Source of the DNA: JBPOJN01 sp052033505
Lineage (GTDB): Bacteria; UBA10199; JACPAL01; GCA-016699445
DNA length: 64,000 nt
Assembly: GCA_052033505.1 (NCBI GenBank)
Contig: JBPOJN010000020.1
Location: forward strand, 1-64,000
Reading direction: 5' to 3'
This document shows positions 1 through 7,784 of this stretch, piece after piece (within the stretch, counting starts at the first letter, position 1; every line of letters starts with the position of its first letter). The notes beneath the pieces were generated by a model that was not told the origin of the DNA, ran no database searches, and saw only the letters and a program-made list of their open reading frames with translations. The position numbers were made by a program, and so were the translations under genes.

Positions 1-1
1 C

Positions 2-727
2 AAGCCCACGATCTGCGACTTCAAACCGGTCTTGGTCGAAGTCGCCGTCGCGCGCCTGCTCGATAAAAATCTCTCGGAAGACGAATCCGTCACTTTATTA
101 CGTTTCGCGAACCGCGTACCTCTCCAATTCGACAAGGCCGCCTGCGCGATGACCCAGGCCGCGACGTCGGTCAATTGGCGCTCTTACGGACTCGATCAAC
201 CCAAAGGATCGTTGCCCTTGGGTCCCTACATCATCGCGATCAGCGTCGTCTCGCCGTTCATTAAATTTAAAAACGCCTCCAAAGAAACCGTCGACGCCTC
301 CGACGAACTGGTCGAAGAAATCCGTCGTACCTTGATCCAAGCCGGCCAACGTCTCTCGAAATACATTCGTCGCGAGTCGAAGGAAGCGGACTTAGAGAAG
401 AAGCGCCAACACATCGAAATGTTCGCCCCGATCCTGGTCGACGGCGCCTGCCGCATCACGAAGTCCCCGAAGGCCCGCCGAGAGAAAGCCCTCGAAGGCT
501 TGGCGAAAATCCTGGGCCGCGACGCCGCGCTCGCCGAACAAGAATTAGCCGTCGCCGTCGAGCACGCCGAAGAAGCGATGCAAAAAATGGAAAAAGTCAC
601 CGGCATCCTTCCCTCTCCGGAAGAAGCGAAACAAACGCACGATGCGATCGCTTCGAAGAAGCCGAAAGAGAAAAAGAAACCCAAAGCGAAGGCAGACAAA
701 GATCAAGCCGATCTTTTCGAAAAATAA
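2..727 (+). CDS. top6B: DNA topoisomerase VI subunit B, C-terminal part (partial)
   Basis: The frame is open from the left edge, so this is the 3' end of a gene that starts outside the window. The visible ~241 residues match the C-terminal region of the GHKL-type ATPase subunit of type IIB topoisomerase: a transducer-like segment (FKPVLVEVAVARLL, then the NRVPLQFD motif followed by a conserved W-x-Y-G-L tract) and a PYIIAISVVSPFIKF stretch. A lysine-rich tail (KKPKEKKKPKAKADK) closes the protein and may contact DNA. The subunit binds and hydrolyses ATP to drive strand passage by the A subunit. The next gene, 22 bp downstream on the same strand, encodes that partner. Family assignment is confident; the ATPase domain itself cannot be inspected here. 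Confidence 0.88.
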   Translation, partial: KPTICDFKPVLVEVAVARLLDKNLSEDESVTLLRFANRVPLQFDKAACAMTQAATSVNWRSYGLDQPKGSLPLGPYIIAISVVSPFIKFKNASKETVDASDELVEEIRRTLIQAGQRLSKYIRRESKEADLEKKRQHIEMFAPILVDGACRITKSPKARREKALEGLAKILGRDAALAEQELAVAVEHAEEAMQKMEKVTGILPSPEEAKQTHDAIASKKPKEKKKPKAKADKDQADLFEK

Positions 728-749
728 ACAGCCCTAACGAGGTACTTCC

Positions 750-1892
750 ATGGCCACTGACGTCAATGTCGAAAAACTTTCCGTCGAACTCTGCGAGCAG
801 CTTCTAAGAGACCTGGAAAAAGCCCGCCGTCCTGTATTGCAGGCGACGAAATGCTCGCTCGATAACTCCTTCTACAATCCCAAAGTCGGCTACCTGACGC
901 CGGGCGACAAGAAAGTCGCGACGGAATTGAACGTCAGCTCCGTCCAAAAAATGTCCCGCGCGATTTTCATGTTGGAATTGATCTTGAGGAATCTAGAAGT
1001 CGGCGCCACCAACACGAAACGCGAACTCTACTACATCAGCAAAGGTGAAATTAAGCACAACGCCGCCCTGAAACCCTTAGACTTCGCCGACCAGGACGAA
1101 AGCGACGCGATCATCGATTTCATCGGTGAGATGATGGAGTGCTACCGCGAAGACTTAAACTGCTACGCCAACGACCGCGGCGGTCAGACCTACAGTCAGC
1201 AATTGGTCGTCACTGAAACGCTCCCGGACGGCGGCAAAGCGACCATCGATCTTTCAACTCTGGGCACGTCTCCCTTCCAGCCGAAAAACCGACCGCAGAG
1301 TTTGAAACTCAAAGCCAAAAAGAAAATCGACTTCTGCCTCGTCGTCGAATCCGAAGGCACCGCGAATACCTTGGTCAACTCCGGCTTCACCAAGCGCCAC
1401 AACGTGATTCTCTTAGGCGCCCAAGGCGTCCCGTCGAACGCCGTGCGCGGCTGGACGAAGCTGATCCAAGACGAGCTCGACATCCCCTGCTATTTCTTCG
1501 GGGACCTCGACGCCTACACGATGCAAAATATTTTCCGGACCTTAAAAGCTGGCTCTGCAGCCAGCCTAATTCGCAACGCCGACTTCAGCGCTCCCGAAGT
1601 GAAATTTTTGGGCGTGCTCCCCGAAGACATCAAAAAATATGATTTGCCCGATTACGGAGTGAAGGAGAATGATGCGACGGAGTCGCGCCAACTCAAAAAA
1701 GCCCGCGACGCGCTGGCGAACGATCCGTTCTTCAAGGACAAAAAAAACAAAGGCGTCTCCGACATCCTCCGCTGGCTCATCACAAACAAACGCCGCTGCG
1801 AGCAGCAGTCGTTTTTCTCGGTAAATCCGCGAGATCCGTTGATGCCGGAGAAGATTATCATCGATAAGATTAAGAATCGGAATTTTGTGTAA
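750..1892 (+). CDS. top6A: DNA topoisomerase VI subunit A (Spo11-like)
   Basis: This is the DNA-cleaving subunit of type IIB topoisomerase, 380 residues, the normal length. The 5Y-CAP domain carries TKRELYYISKG; Tyr95 (second of the YY pair) is the likely nucleophile that forms the 5'-phosphotyrosyl link. The TOPRIM domain follows with its metal-binding residues: Glu200 in VVESEG and Asp252/Asp254 in FGDLDAY. The start has a GAGGT ribosome-binding site about 8 bases upstream and sits 22 bp after the B subunit, so the two form an operon and an A2B2 enzyme. Topoisomerase VI is typical of archaea and plants and patchy in bacteria, so its presence is a lineage marker. All catalytic residues I can check are intact. 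Confidence 0.95.
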   Translation: MATDVNVEKLSVELCEQLLRDLEKARRPVLQATKCSLDNSFYNPKVGYLTPGDKKVATELNVSSVQKMSRAIFMLELILRNLEVGATNTKRELYYISKGEIKHNAALKPLDFADQDESDAIIDFIGEMMECYREDLNCYANDRGGQTYSQQLVVTETLPDGGKATIDLSTLGTSPFQPKNRPQSLKLKAKKKIDFCLVVESEGTANTLVNSGFTKRHNVILLGAQGVPSNAVRGWTKLIQDELDIPCYFFGDLDAYTMQNIFRTLKAGSAASLIRNADFSAPEVKFLGVLPEDIKKYDLPDYGVKENDATESRQLKKARDALANDPFFKDKKNKGVSDILRWLITNKRRCEQQSFFSVNPRDPLMPEKIIIDKIKNRNFV

Positions 1893-1929
1893 AAATGTAG
1901 GGCGTTCAAATGCTGAACTTGTGCGCTTC

Positions 1930-2120
1930 ATGAAAAGGAAACCAACGACTCCCGGTGAAATCTTACAAGAAGAGTATCTTTTACCATTGAAGATCACTCA
2001 AAAGCTCTCGCGGATCATATTGGATATGATGTGAAGGTGATCAATCGTTTAATCAATAGTCGCACTAGCGTTACTACTTCTTTAGCTTTGAAACTTGCTG
2101 CTGCTTTTAACACGACTCCT
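1930..2120 (+). pseudogene. HigA/VapI-family antitoxin remnant, frameshifted and truncated
   Basis: Reading from ATG 1930 gives MKRKPTTPGEILQEEYLLPL and then KITQ, the classic N-terminus of HigA-type XRE antitoxins (PGEIL.EEFL.PL.it). The frame ends at a stop near 2034. If the frame is shifted by one base at about 2001, the family sequence continues: ALADHIGYDVKVINRLINS, then RTSVTTSLALKLAAAFNTTP. This matches the helix-turn-helix and the LALRLAKAFGTTPEFW segment. The expected FWLNLQ end is missing and there is no HigB toxin gene beside it. I read it as a decayed antitoxin. The base composition is AT-richer than the topoisomerase genes upstream. Confidence 0.7.
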
Positions 2121-2136
2121 CGTAATGGGTGTATTT

Positions 2137-2559
2137 ATGAGTCGAATGACTTTTCTTTCCACTCTTCATCTCATCTTCGTTTGCGTCTGGTTTGGTGTTT
2201 TGCTGGTCGAGTTTTTGATCGAAATCGATGGTAAGGTGCGCCGCCAATATGAAGCAGTCACGCGTACTCATTTCTTGATCGATATTTTATTCGAACTTCC
2301 CATTGTCCTGGGAGTAATCGTTACCGGAAGCCTTCTGATAAGGCCTTTTTGGCCTCCGACAGGTCTTTTGTTGGTAAAAGTTATTTGCGCCGCGATTGCC
2401 GTTTTTTTGAATCTGGCTTGTCTTGTGTTTGTGATCTTACGTTATCGCCGCCGGGCGGAGCCAGGCGCGATCGAAAGGCTGAGCGTGCCTATTCATTTTA
2501 CGATACTTGGTCTTCCGTTTGGTGTGATCGCATTTTATTTGGGGTGGAGTCTTTTTTAA
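2137..2559 (+). CDS. small multi-pass membrane protein, unknown function
   Basis: The product is about 140 residues with roughly four hydrophobic segments: near the N-terminus (LSTLHLIFVCVWFGVLLVEFL), two in the middle (FELPIVLGVIVTGSLLI and LVKVICAAIAVFLNLACLVFVIL) and one at the C-terminus (FTILGLPFGVIAFYLGWSLF). It resembles small integral membrane proteins of the CopD/DUF2269 general type, but I do not recognise a specific family. An open frame extends upstream to 2095, but those codons overlap the HigA remnant in another frame and give a non-conserved leader, so ATG 2137 is preferred. No clear ribosome-binding site is visible. The 3' end overlaps a convergent small ORF by about 60 bases. 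Confidence 0.6.
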   Translation: MSRMTFLSTLHLIFVCVWFGVLLVEFLIEIDGKVRRQYEAVTRTHFLIDILFELPIVLGVIVTGSLLIRPFWPPTGLLLVKVICAAIAVFLNLACLVFVILRYRRRAEPGAIERLSVPIHFTILGLPFGVIAFYLGWSLF

Positions 2560-2716
2560 TATCGAACTCATTTTCAGCGCTTTTGGATAAGAACCAAAAA
2601 CCGAGCCCGAACAATACCAATAAGAGGAGGAAGATGGGCACGAGGATCATCAGGATCATTTTTAAAAGAGGAGGCTTAGGAGTCGTTGCCGGTGAGTTTT
2701 TAGAATGAAAAGGCAT
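2498..2716 (-). CDS. possible small single-pass membrane protein
   Basis: From ATG 2716 this gives about 72 residues: a proline-rich cytoplasmic leader (PATTPKPP), one strong transmembrane helix (MILMILVPIFLLLLVLFGLGFWFL) and a charged tail. No family is recognised. Its end overlaps the convergent membrane gene (2137-2559) by about 60 bases, and it lies next to the truncated carbonic anhydrase. It could be a real small membrane protein or a chance ORF. The clean single-helix topology is the only support. Confidence 0.4.
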   Translation of the reverse strand: MPFHSKNSPATTPKPPLLKMILMILVPIFLLLLVLFGLGFWFLSKSAENEFDIKKDSTPNKMRSHQTEDQVS

Positions 2717-2718
2717 AG

Positions 2719-2925
2719 TTAAGAAATTCGCTCCGCATCTTCCTTGAAAGAAATACATAGGTCAAGATCCTTCAAGAGCCCGTCGTGAAGATCGTAGACC
2801 ATGCCGTGGATCGAGAGAGGCTGGCCGATTTTCCAAGCGCGCTGCACGGTCGTGGTCCGGCAGATGTTCAAGACCTGCTGGTGGATGTTCAATTCGCAAA
2901 GCCTTTTTAAGCGTTCTTCAACCAT
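2719..2925 (-). pseudogene. beta-carbonic anhydrase, C-terminal fragment
   Basis: The 68-residue frame contains LCELNIHQQVLNICRTTTVQ, then RAWKIGQPLSIHGMVYDLHDGLLKDL, which is the C-terminal half of a plant-type beta-carbonic anhydrase (LNV..QV.NV..T..VQ.AW..GQ.L.vHGWvYdl.dGlL.DL). The zinc-binding Cys/His/Cys residues and the whole N-terminal two thirds are absent. The 5' break coincides with a perfect inverted repeat (2926-2940), and the neighbouring ORF reads straight through that repeat, which suggests that a repeat-mediated deletion or insertion truncated the gene. The fragment cannot be catalytic. Confidence 0.85.
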
Positions 2926-3358
2926 CGGTGCCTGGCACCGGCTTCCAGTCGGGAAAACCCGTCACCGGATCCAACTCGTGAAAAACAGCCTTGGCCGCCT
3001 CTGCCTCGCGTGTGATCATGCGCAGAAGCAAACCTTGATCCCTCTCCGCTAAATGTTTCTGGATCACCGGAAGCACCGCTGACGTTTCACCCTCGAATTG
3101 CAAAGCGAGTTGAAACAGCCGGACGCCTCTCAACTGCGTTTCCGGATGCTCGTTGCTTTTCAAGGCCAGCACGATGGCCTCTCGCATGGGACCGAAGATG
3201 GGAGAAGAGATCGCCTTTAAATCGACCTTTTGAAGTAAGTCTCCAAGCTCCGCACCGATCCTAGGATCCATCCGTCCCGTCATGCCCATCAGCGCGAGAT
3301 AAGGACCCAAAGGTTGGCCCAAATGAGAGAAGCGTGAGTAATAAGGAAGTTGCTTCAT
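2918..3358 (-). CDS. hypothetical helical protein
   Basis: The 146-residue product has no signal peptide and is probably mostly alpha-helical, with a HEAT-like look (segments such as LRGVRLFQLALQFEGETSAV and LPVIQKHLAERDQGLLLRMI). I do not recognise the family. Its last residues (WKPVPGTDG) are encoded by the REP-like repeat at 2926-2940, so the C-terminus may be an artefact of the rearrangement that truncated the carbonic anhydrase. It follows the membrane gene 3403-4116 by 44 bp on the same strand, so the two could be co-transcribed from the region near 4117-4160. Confidence 0.55.
   Translation of the reverse strand: MKQLPYYSRFSHLGQPLGPYLALMGMTGRMDPRIGAELGDLLQKVDLKAISSPIFGPMREAIVLALKSNEHPETQLRGVRLFQLALQFEGETSAVLPVIQKHLAERDQGLLLRMITREAEAAKAVFHELDPVTGFPDWKPVPGTDG
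2926..2940. repeat. REP-like perfect inverted repeat (copy 1)
   Basis: CGGTGCC-T-GGCACCG is a 15-base perfect inverted repeat lying exactly at the 5' break of the carbonic anhydrase fragment and inside the last codons of the neighbouring minus-strand ORF. Its core TGCCTGGCA recurs at the hairpin at 26142-26179, which also sits inside a broken gene. This fits a dispersed REP-like element, but two copies are not enough to prove it. Confidence 0.55.
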
Positions 3359-3402
3359 AGGCGATTGATCTCGCCCGAAAGCCTAAAAATTTTGCTGCTC
3401 TT

Positions 3403-4116
3403 TTACGAAGGAACGGAAGGGGGTGCCTTTAAATCTAAAAATTCCGATCGACGCGCTTTGAGACGTTTCACGAACGCGCGTATCAAGAAAATCGACGAGA
3501 TCAGGGTGCTCAGGAAAAGACCCGCCAAGGCGACTAAAGATAAAGAAAGTAAAAATTCAAACAATTGCCCCAGCACCGCAGGATCGAGGAGCAGGTGCAT
3601 CGAATCGATCACGAGAGGCGGAATCAAGAGGATCAGGAGCACCACTGCCACCGGTCCCGCATGGACCGCACCGCCGGCGCCGGAGCGGAACAAGCCGCTT
3701 GTCATCGGCAAACCGCGTGCTTGGAAGGCGGCGTTCAAGGCCTCCGGGATGTCGCGTCCCTGCGCCAACAGAAAATCCCCCGCCAACCAGAAAAATCCCC
3801 ACAAGATCAGAGGGAAGAGAAAAACCGGAAGCAAGGTCCACCCGCCGAAAAGCCTCCACGACGCAGCGAAACTCCCGACCAAAATTCCAACGGGCGCCGC
3901 GTAAACCAAAGCAAATCCATAAATGAGAACACCCTCAATGAGATAAGTGCCGAAAGACGCCGGAACCGCCGCCCCATTCGCCTCTGGCGGCGACGTCCAC
4001 ATCCGGCACACGAGCCACGTCCCGAGGATTAGCGCCGCGATTAATGTCGTCCGCCAGAAAGGTGTCCAAAAAGAAGACGCCAATCCTTTTGCTTCGTTTT
4101 TGAAGAAGGATGTCAT
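3403..4116 (-). CDS. multi-pass membrane protein, unknown function
   Basis: The 237-residue product has about five predicted membrane helices. An N-terminal one (TTLIAALILGTWLVCRMW) is followed by LIEGVLIYGFALVYAAPVGI, by LLPVFLFPLILWGFFWLAG, by AVVLLILLIPPLVIDSM and by a C-terminal FLLSLSLVALAGLFLSTLIS, and it ends in a basic tail. No conserved family motif is visible. The start ATG at 4116 is preceded by a 10-bp-arm inverted repeat (4131-4156) that may be an operator. It probably heads a two-gene unit with 2918-3358. Confidence 0.65.
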   Translation of the reverse strand: MTSFFKNEAKGLASSFWTPFWRTTLIAALILGTWLVCRMWTSPPEANGAAVPASFGTYLIEGVLIYGFALVYAAPVGILVGSFAASWRLFGGWTLLPVFLFPLILWGFFWLAGDFLLAQGRDIPEALNAAFQARGLPMTSGLFRSGAGGAVHAGPVAVVLLILLIPPLVIDSMHLLLDPAVLGQLFEFLLSLSLVALAGLFLSTLISSIFLIRAFVKRLKARRSEFLDLKAPPSVPS

Positions 4117-4130
4117 GAGTTCATCTTATT

Positions 4131-4156
4131 ACTATAAAAAATTTCATTTTTATAGT
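4131..4156. promoter_or_regulatory. inverted repeat, possible operator
   Basis: ACTATAAAAA and TTTTTATAGT form perfect 10-bp arms around a 6-base spacer in the intergenic region between divergent genes (3403-4116 minus, 4243-4989 plus). The size and position suit a dimeric repressor site. No regulator gene is adjacent, so the function is inferred from symmetry and position only. Confidence 0.4.
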
Positions 4157-4242
4157 TCCGACGTAACATAATGAGGCACCCGACACCAACTTCCGTGCAC
4201 GGTTGGTTTATTTTTTAAGCTCTATGAGAAGGTTCAAATCGC

Positions 4243-4989
4243 ATGATGCCTGATTCCCTCATATTCCGCTGGTGGATCTGGATGCGCTTCGATGAGCGCG
4301 ATTGGTCTGCCAACGAAGCCAATGACCACGCATTCGCCGAGGCTTTGAGCGGCACCGCGACGTGGGCCCATCTTGGCCGTATCAGCAGCGGCGGCCGCGT
4401 CTCGAAACCGCATGGGGGAATCGCGGATGTGAAGAAGGCATTTGCTGAGGCGACCGCGCGCTGCGCGCTGCTTTCTGCCGGTAAAAAAATATACGACGAA
4501 AACGCTACGGCCTGGATCGAACTCGAAATCTCGCCGCGCTCCGGCACGCTGACCGCCGCGATAAAAGGGGCGCCTCTGGCCGAACTCGGATCGCGGGCTC
4601 TCGACGATTTCTTCTTAGTCGCGCGCAGACTGCACGATGCCCTCGGCGACCGCGCGCACGTGATCGAAGCGAGCGCCGCGATCGATTGGGACGGCGCGGC
4701 GCCGCGCGAGCGACGAACGTCGGACTGGCCTTTGGACCGCATCGCCGACGTGCTCGAACCCACCCGGCCTCCGCAAGATCCCGGCAATCCCGATGACGAC
4801 GTATTTCTCACCGCCGCGAAAGCGATCGCCGAGGCCACGCCTCCCGCCGGAGTCGCACGCTCCACACACGGCCGTTTGATCGAATTGCGTTGGACTTCCG
4901 ATCCCAGCGACGCAACCGCCGCCGATGCGGCGACAGTGAAACATGCGGCCTGGATGCGGGATTTGGTCAAGAATGAGATTTTGGTTTAA
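4243..4989 (+). CDS. hypothetical protein
   Basis: The 248-residue product lacks a signal peptide and membrane segments. It begins with a tryptophan-rich stretch (IFRWWIWMRFDERDW) and has a well-behaved amphipathic composition with strong G/C third-position bias, so it is very probably a real gene. No known domain is recognised. Two adjacent ATGs (4243, 4246) are possible starts. A stem with ACCAAC/GTTGGT arms followed by a T-rich run lies just upstream (about 4179-4213). Confidence 0.6.
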   Translation: MMPDSLIFRWWIWMRFDERDWSANEANDHAFAEALSGTATWAHLGRISSGGRVSKPHGGIADVKKAFAEATARCALLSAGKKIYDENATAWIELEISPRSGTLTAAIKGAPLAELGSRALDDFFLVARRLHDALGDRAHVIEASAAIDWDGAAPRERRTSDWPLDRIADVLEPTRPPQDPGNPDDDVFLTAAKAIAEATPPAGVARSTHGRLIELRWTSDPSDATAADAATVKHAAWMRDLVKNEILV

Positions 4990-5029
4990 CGGTGTTTCCA
5001 AAAATCCCCTCTTCGCGTATGAAAGGCGG

Positions 5030-5461
5030 ATGAAAACTCGACTCCTTCTCTTATTTGTCCTGATCTTTCCCCTCTCATCCCAAGCGTTGACGCCGCCCTT
5101 GCCCGCGCGGGAGCTCGAAGAAAAATCCGTTTTGATCGTGGAAGCCGAAGTCCTGGAACCAATCATCTGCCGCGGACGGGTCTCGGAAAATTCCTGCTCC
5201 GACCGGCTAAAATTCGAAACGTCCCTGAAAATCCACCGCGTTCTAAAAGGAAAGGTCGACCACCGGAAAACTGTGCCCGTAACCTTTTTCTATTACGATT
5301 ATGGAAAGTCGAATTGCACAGGAGATCAAGCGGCGATCCTGCATGTGGGCGATCGTGGAACGTACTACCTGCAGAAATTAGAGGACGGTTCTTACAGCCC
5401 CGTTCATTGGAGCGGGGTTAAAGTCAAAACGCCGGGGCACGAAAAACTGCCGCCTTGTTAG
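5030..5461 (+). CDS. secreted small protein, unknown function
   Basis: The ORF is open from 4943, but the ATG at 5030 has an AAAGGCGG ribosome-binding site and starts a clean Sec signal peptide (MKTRLLLLFVLIFPLSSQA, cleavage after QA). The mature ~124 residues look like a single beta-rich domain (VLIVEAEVLEP, then LKIHRVLKGKVDH, then GDRGTYYLQKLEDGSYSP) with five cysteines that may form disulfides. This layout, with a 'vlkG' strand and a later 'G..YY.l...dG.Y', recalls small secreted OB/NTR-like modules, but the match is weak. The gene overlaps the end of the preceding ORF only if the upstream start is used. Confidence 0.6.
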   Translation: MKTRLLLLFVLIFPLSSQALTPPLPARELEEKSVLIVEAEVLEPIICRGRVSENSCSDRLKFETSLKIHRVLKGKVDHRKTVPVTFFYYDYGKSNCTGDQAAILHVGDRGTYYLQKLEDGSYSPVHWSGVKVKTPGHEKLPPC

Positions 5462-5599
5462 CCAGCTTTCGTGTCCCGCCCACGATGAGGCCAGATCTTT
5501 GGATTAGTTTTTTACGCGACCAGGGAAAACCAAACCATCGGGAAAAAAGGATTCCAGACTTGGGGCTTCCCTTGCAACCGCCGATACCGGGCTGTGCTA

Positions 5600-6061
5600 C
5601 TACTCCGGCTGGGGTGAAGGTGTCGCAGAATGGGCCGCGGCGGCGTTATGTTCATAAACAAGACTGCCTCCCGAATGGCCGACACGGAATGCAAAAAAGA
5701 GGTTTAGACAGACTCCCAGAAAGGCTAAGCCGCGAGACGGGGATGCCATTTTAGGCCACAGTCCCATGAGAAATACCGCCGCAAGAATCCCCGAGCTCCA
5801 TACAAAAACCTCTGCCTTTTCTTCATGGGCTTCGATGATGGATTCTCCGACGACTTTTTCGACGATTTCTTCGTCATCTTCTCCCGTATTCATGGCGGCC
5901 AAGCCGCCTCCAAAAATAAAAGTTTGAAGAAAAAACAAGACGACCCAAGATTTCGCCGTAAACCACTGCCGGCGGATTCCCCACCAAAATCCGAGCACGA
6001 GAATCGGCATGACGAACGCCAACCCTAAAGGGACATGAACCACTGCAGGATGAAGCGTCAT
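5600..6061 (-). CDS. DUF2231-family membrane protein
   Basis: The 153-residue product starts MTLHPAVVHVPLGLAFVMPI, the HP..VH.PLG motif typical of DUF2231. Four hydrophobic helices follow, and the C-terminal GHSGGSLVYEHNAA is also typical of the family (H.GG.LVY.H). DUF2231 proteins are inner-membrane proteins often found near cytochrome or redox genes, and the conserved histidines could bind haem or metal. Nothing in the flanking genes fixes the role. It is convergent with the secreted protein gene ending at 5461. Confidence 0.7.
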   Translation of the reverse strand: MTLHPAVVHVPLGLAFVMPILVLGFWWGIRRQWFTAKSWVVLFFLQTFIFGGGLAAMNTGEDDEEIVEKVVGESIIEAHEEKAEVFVWSSGILAAVFLMGLWPKMASPSRGLAFLGVCLNLFFAFRVGHSGGSLVYEHNAAAAHSATPSPQPE

Positions 6062-6137
6062 AAAATCTCCTACCCGACTGAGATCACGGGAAAATTGTTT
6101 TGAACATGATCAAAATCAGGGAAAAGCCTGCTTCAAT

Positions 6138-7517
6138 TCATTTCGTATCCTGCAACCGCCGATGCATGGCGGCGATGCTTTTGAATTTCGGGACGTCTGG
6201 GGCTCTTAAGAAAATCCAATCGAACGTCAGGAACGAATCGAAGATATTCGCGAATTCCTTTTGCAACGCCTCGATCGAAGGGGCGTTTTCAGGTTTGGAA
6301 TAGGACGAACGGATGCATTCGAATATTTGTTTCAGGGAACGGTGCCCATCCAGGTAATGAAGCAGATCGGCCAAGTGTTTGGTGACCGCGAAATTCACTC
6401 CGTAGGTCAGCGAAGGCGGCACGTACCTGAGAGAGGTGGCGTTTTTATTTGAAGCCACCGACTTTCGAACGTCTTCGCTTAACTTTTCGTGGTAGTCCTC
6501 TTCGAAGTTGATGGAAAAATTCGGGATATAATCCAAATCTTCCAAACTCGGCAAAGTCGGCGCGGAAGTTTCTTCACATTTAAGATACGCGGTGTGTTTG
6601 TAGATGTTTCCGTGAAGGATTTCCGCGACGGCTTGCTGCGTCTTGAGATCGAACCCCTCGATCCTACGCAACATTTCGGCAGGGCGCAAATAGCCTCTCG
6701 GTGAGTACGTGAGGTTTCCTCTCTCGTCGGCGAGACCGGCGCAAAAATGCGCCATTTTCAGACCTTGTCCCTCGACGAAGCCGTATAATTCGGGGACGTC
6801 GTAGGCCCGGTCCTGTTCGTGCAGCAGCAGATCGTAAAGTCCGCTGTCGCCGTAATTTTTGTGGTCGCTCATCGGCGAGCGGTGAAACCAATGGTTCGCA
6901 GGCAGGCTTTTCAGGACTTCTTTGCAGTTCGCGATTTTTTCGCCGATGTCGGAGACATCTTTATTAATTTTCCGCATGAGTTCTTGAAGCGGATAGATCG
7001 CGAGGCGGCCGTATTTCGCGTACACCATCAAGTTGATGACTCCGTCTTTTTTGAGGACCGATTTCAGCGCGGCTAATCCCTCTTCGGGAGACGCGAGATG
7101 ATGGAGCACGCCGGAACAGTTGATGAAGTCGAACTGACCGATATCCATTCGCGGCAAGTCCAATAGAGAATCGTGGATCCAAGTAATGTTTTTTAGATTT
7201 CTTATCTTCGCGCGCTCTTGCGCGACTTTCATCGAGGCAGCGCTCATGTCGAGATAGACGACCTCGGCCGTGTCGAAATCCCGAAGCTGTTCCGCCCAGG
7301 AAATGACCGCGTCTCCCGTGCCTCCCCCGGCGACGAGCACCCGGAAATGATGGCGAAACGTCTGACGGCCGCCGAATCCATAAAAATTCACTTTGTCGAT
7401 AGCGTCGGATTCCGAAATAGCCAGGCTCTTTAATTCGTCTTGAGGATCGCGGGGAGGATAGGGCAACGCTTCATACTGCTGTTTGACGTTTTCCAGGCAG
7501 TTTAGTTTTTCCACCAT
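6138..7517 (-). CDS. class I SAM-dependent methyltransferase with C-terminal extension
   Basis: The 459-residue product has an N-terminal YEALPYPPRDP motif seen in a group of bacterial methyltransferases. The SAM-binding motif I (VLVAGGGTGDAVISWAEQL, about residues 61-79) and an acidic end of strand 2 (VVYLDMS) follow, then a motif-IV-like FDFINCSGVLHHL. About residues 120-285 form the rest of the methyltransferase. The last ~170 residues are a separate alpha/beta region with a winged-helix or PqqD-like look (SLTYGVNFAVTKHLADLLHYLDGHRSLKQIFE). The substrate is unknown. It is monocistronic and divergent from the gene at 7785. Confidence 0.75.
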   Translation of the reverse strand: MVEKLNCLENVKQQYEALPYPPRDPQDELKSLAISESDAIDKVNFYGFGGRQTFRHHFRVLVAGGGTGDAVISWAEQLRDFDTAEVVYLDMSAASMKVAQERAKIRNLKNITWIHDSLLDLPRMDIGQFDFINCSGVLHHLASPEEGLAALKSVLKKDGVINLMVYAKYGRLAIYPLQELMRKINKDVSDIGEKIANCKEVLKSLPANHWFHRSPMSDHKNYGDSGLYDLLLHEQDRAYDVPELYGFVEGQGLKMAHFCAGLADERGNLTYSPRGYLRPAEMLRRIEGFDLKTQQAVAEILHGNIYKHTAYLKCEETSAPTLPSLEDLDYIPNFSINFEEDYHEKLSEDVRKSVASNKNATSLRYVPPSLTYGVNFAVTKHLADLLHYLDGHRSLKQIFECIRSSYSKPENAPSIEALQKEFANIFDSFLTFDWIFLRAPDVPKFKSIAAMHRRLQDTK

Positions 7518-7784
7518 CGCTCATTTCCCCTTTCGTCGAACGTTAACGCGCAGCCGTAACATATTCGCGTGGAACGATGAAATGGAGTTTGAGAACCGAT
7601 AAATTTTTCGCAGCCGTCCGGTTTTTTTGTTCTCATTTGAAACACAACGGTTTCTTTTGGCGATTTTAATCCGTTTCTCGCGCGAAAATATTGCTCAATC
7701 TCTCACTTTCGATTAACGACGAACGCATCCGAAAAATCCAAACAACCAGTCGTTCGTAAAACTTATTAACCCTAAGGAGAAAAT

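Noticed and set aside
32..727. Start of the topoisomerase VI-B fragment at the TTG at 32
   Set aside because: The frame is open to the left edge and the conserved sequence continues before it, so this is a truncated gene rather than a short one.
4179..4213. Stem with ACCAAC/GTTGGT arms followed by T-rich sequence, as a terminator
   Set aside because: There is no upstream plus-strand gene for it to terminate, and the arms are short; left as a note on the intergenic region.
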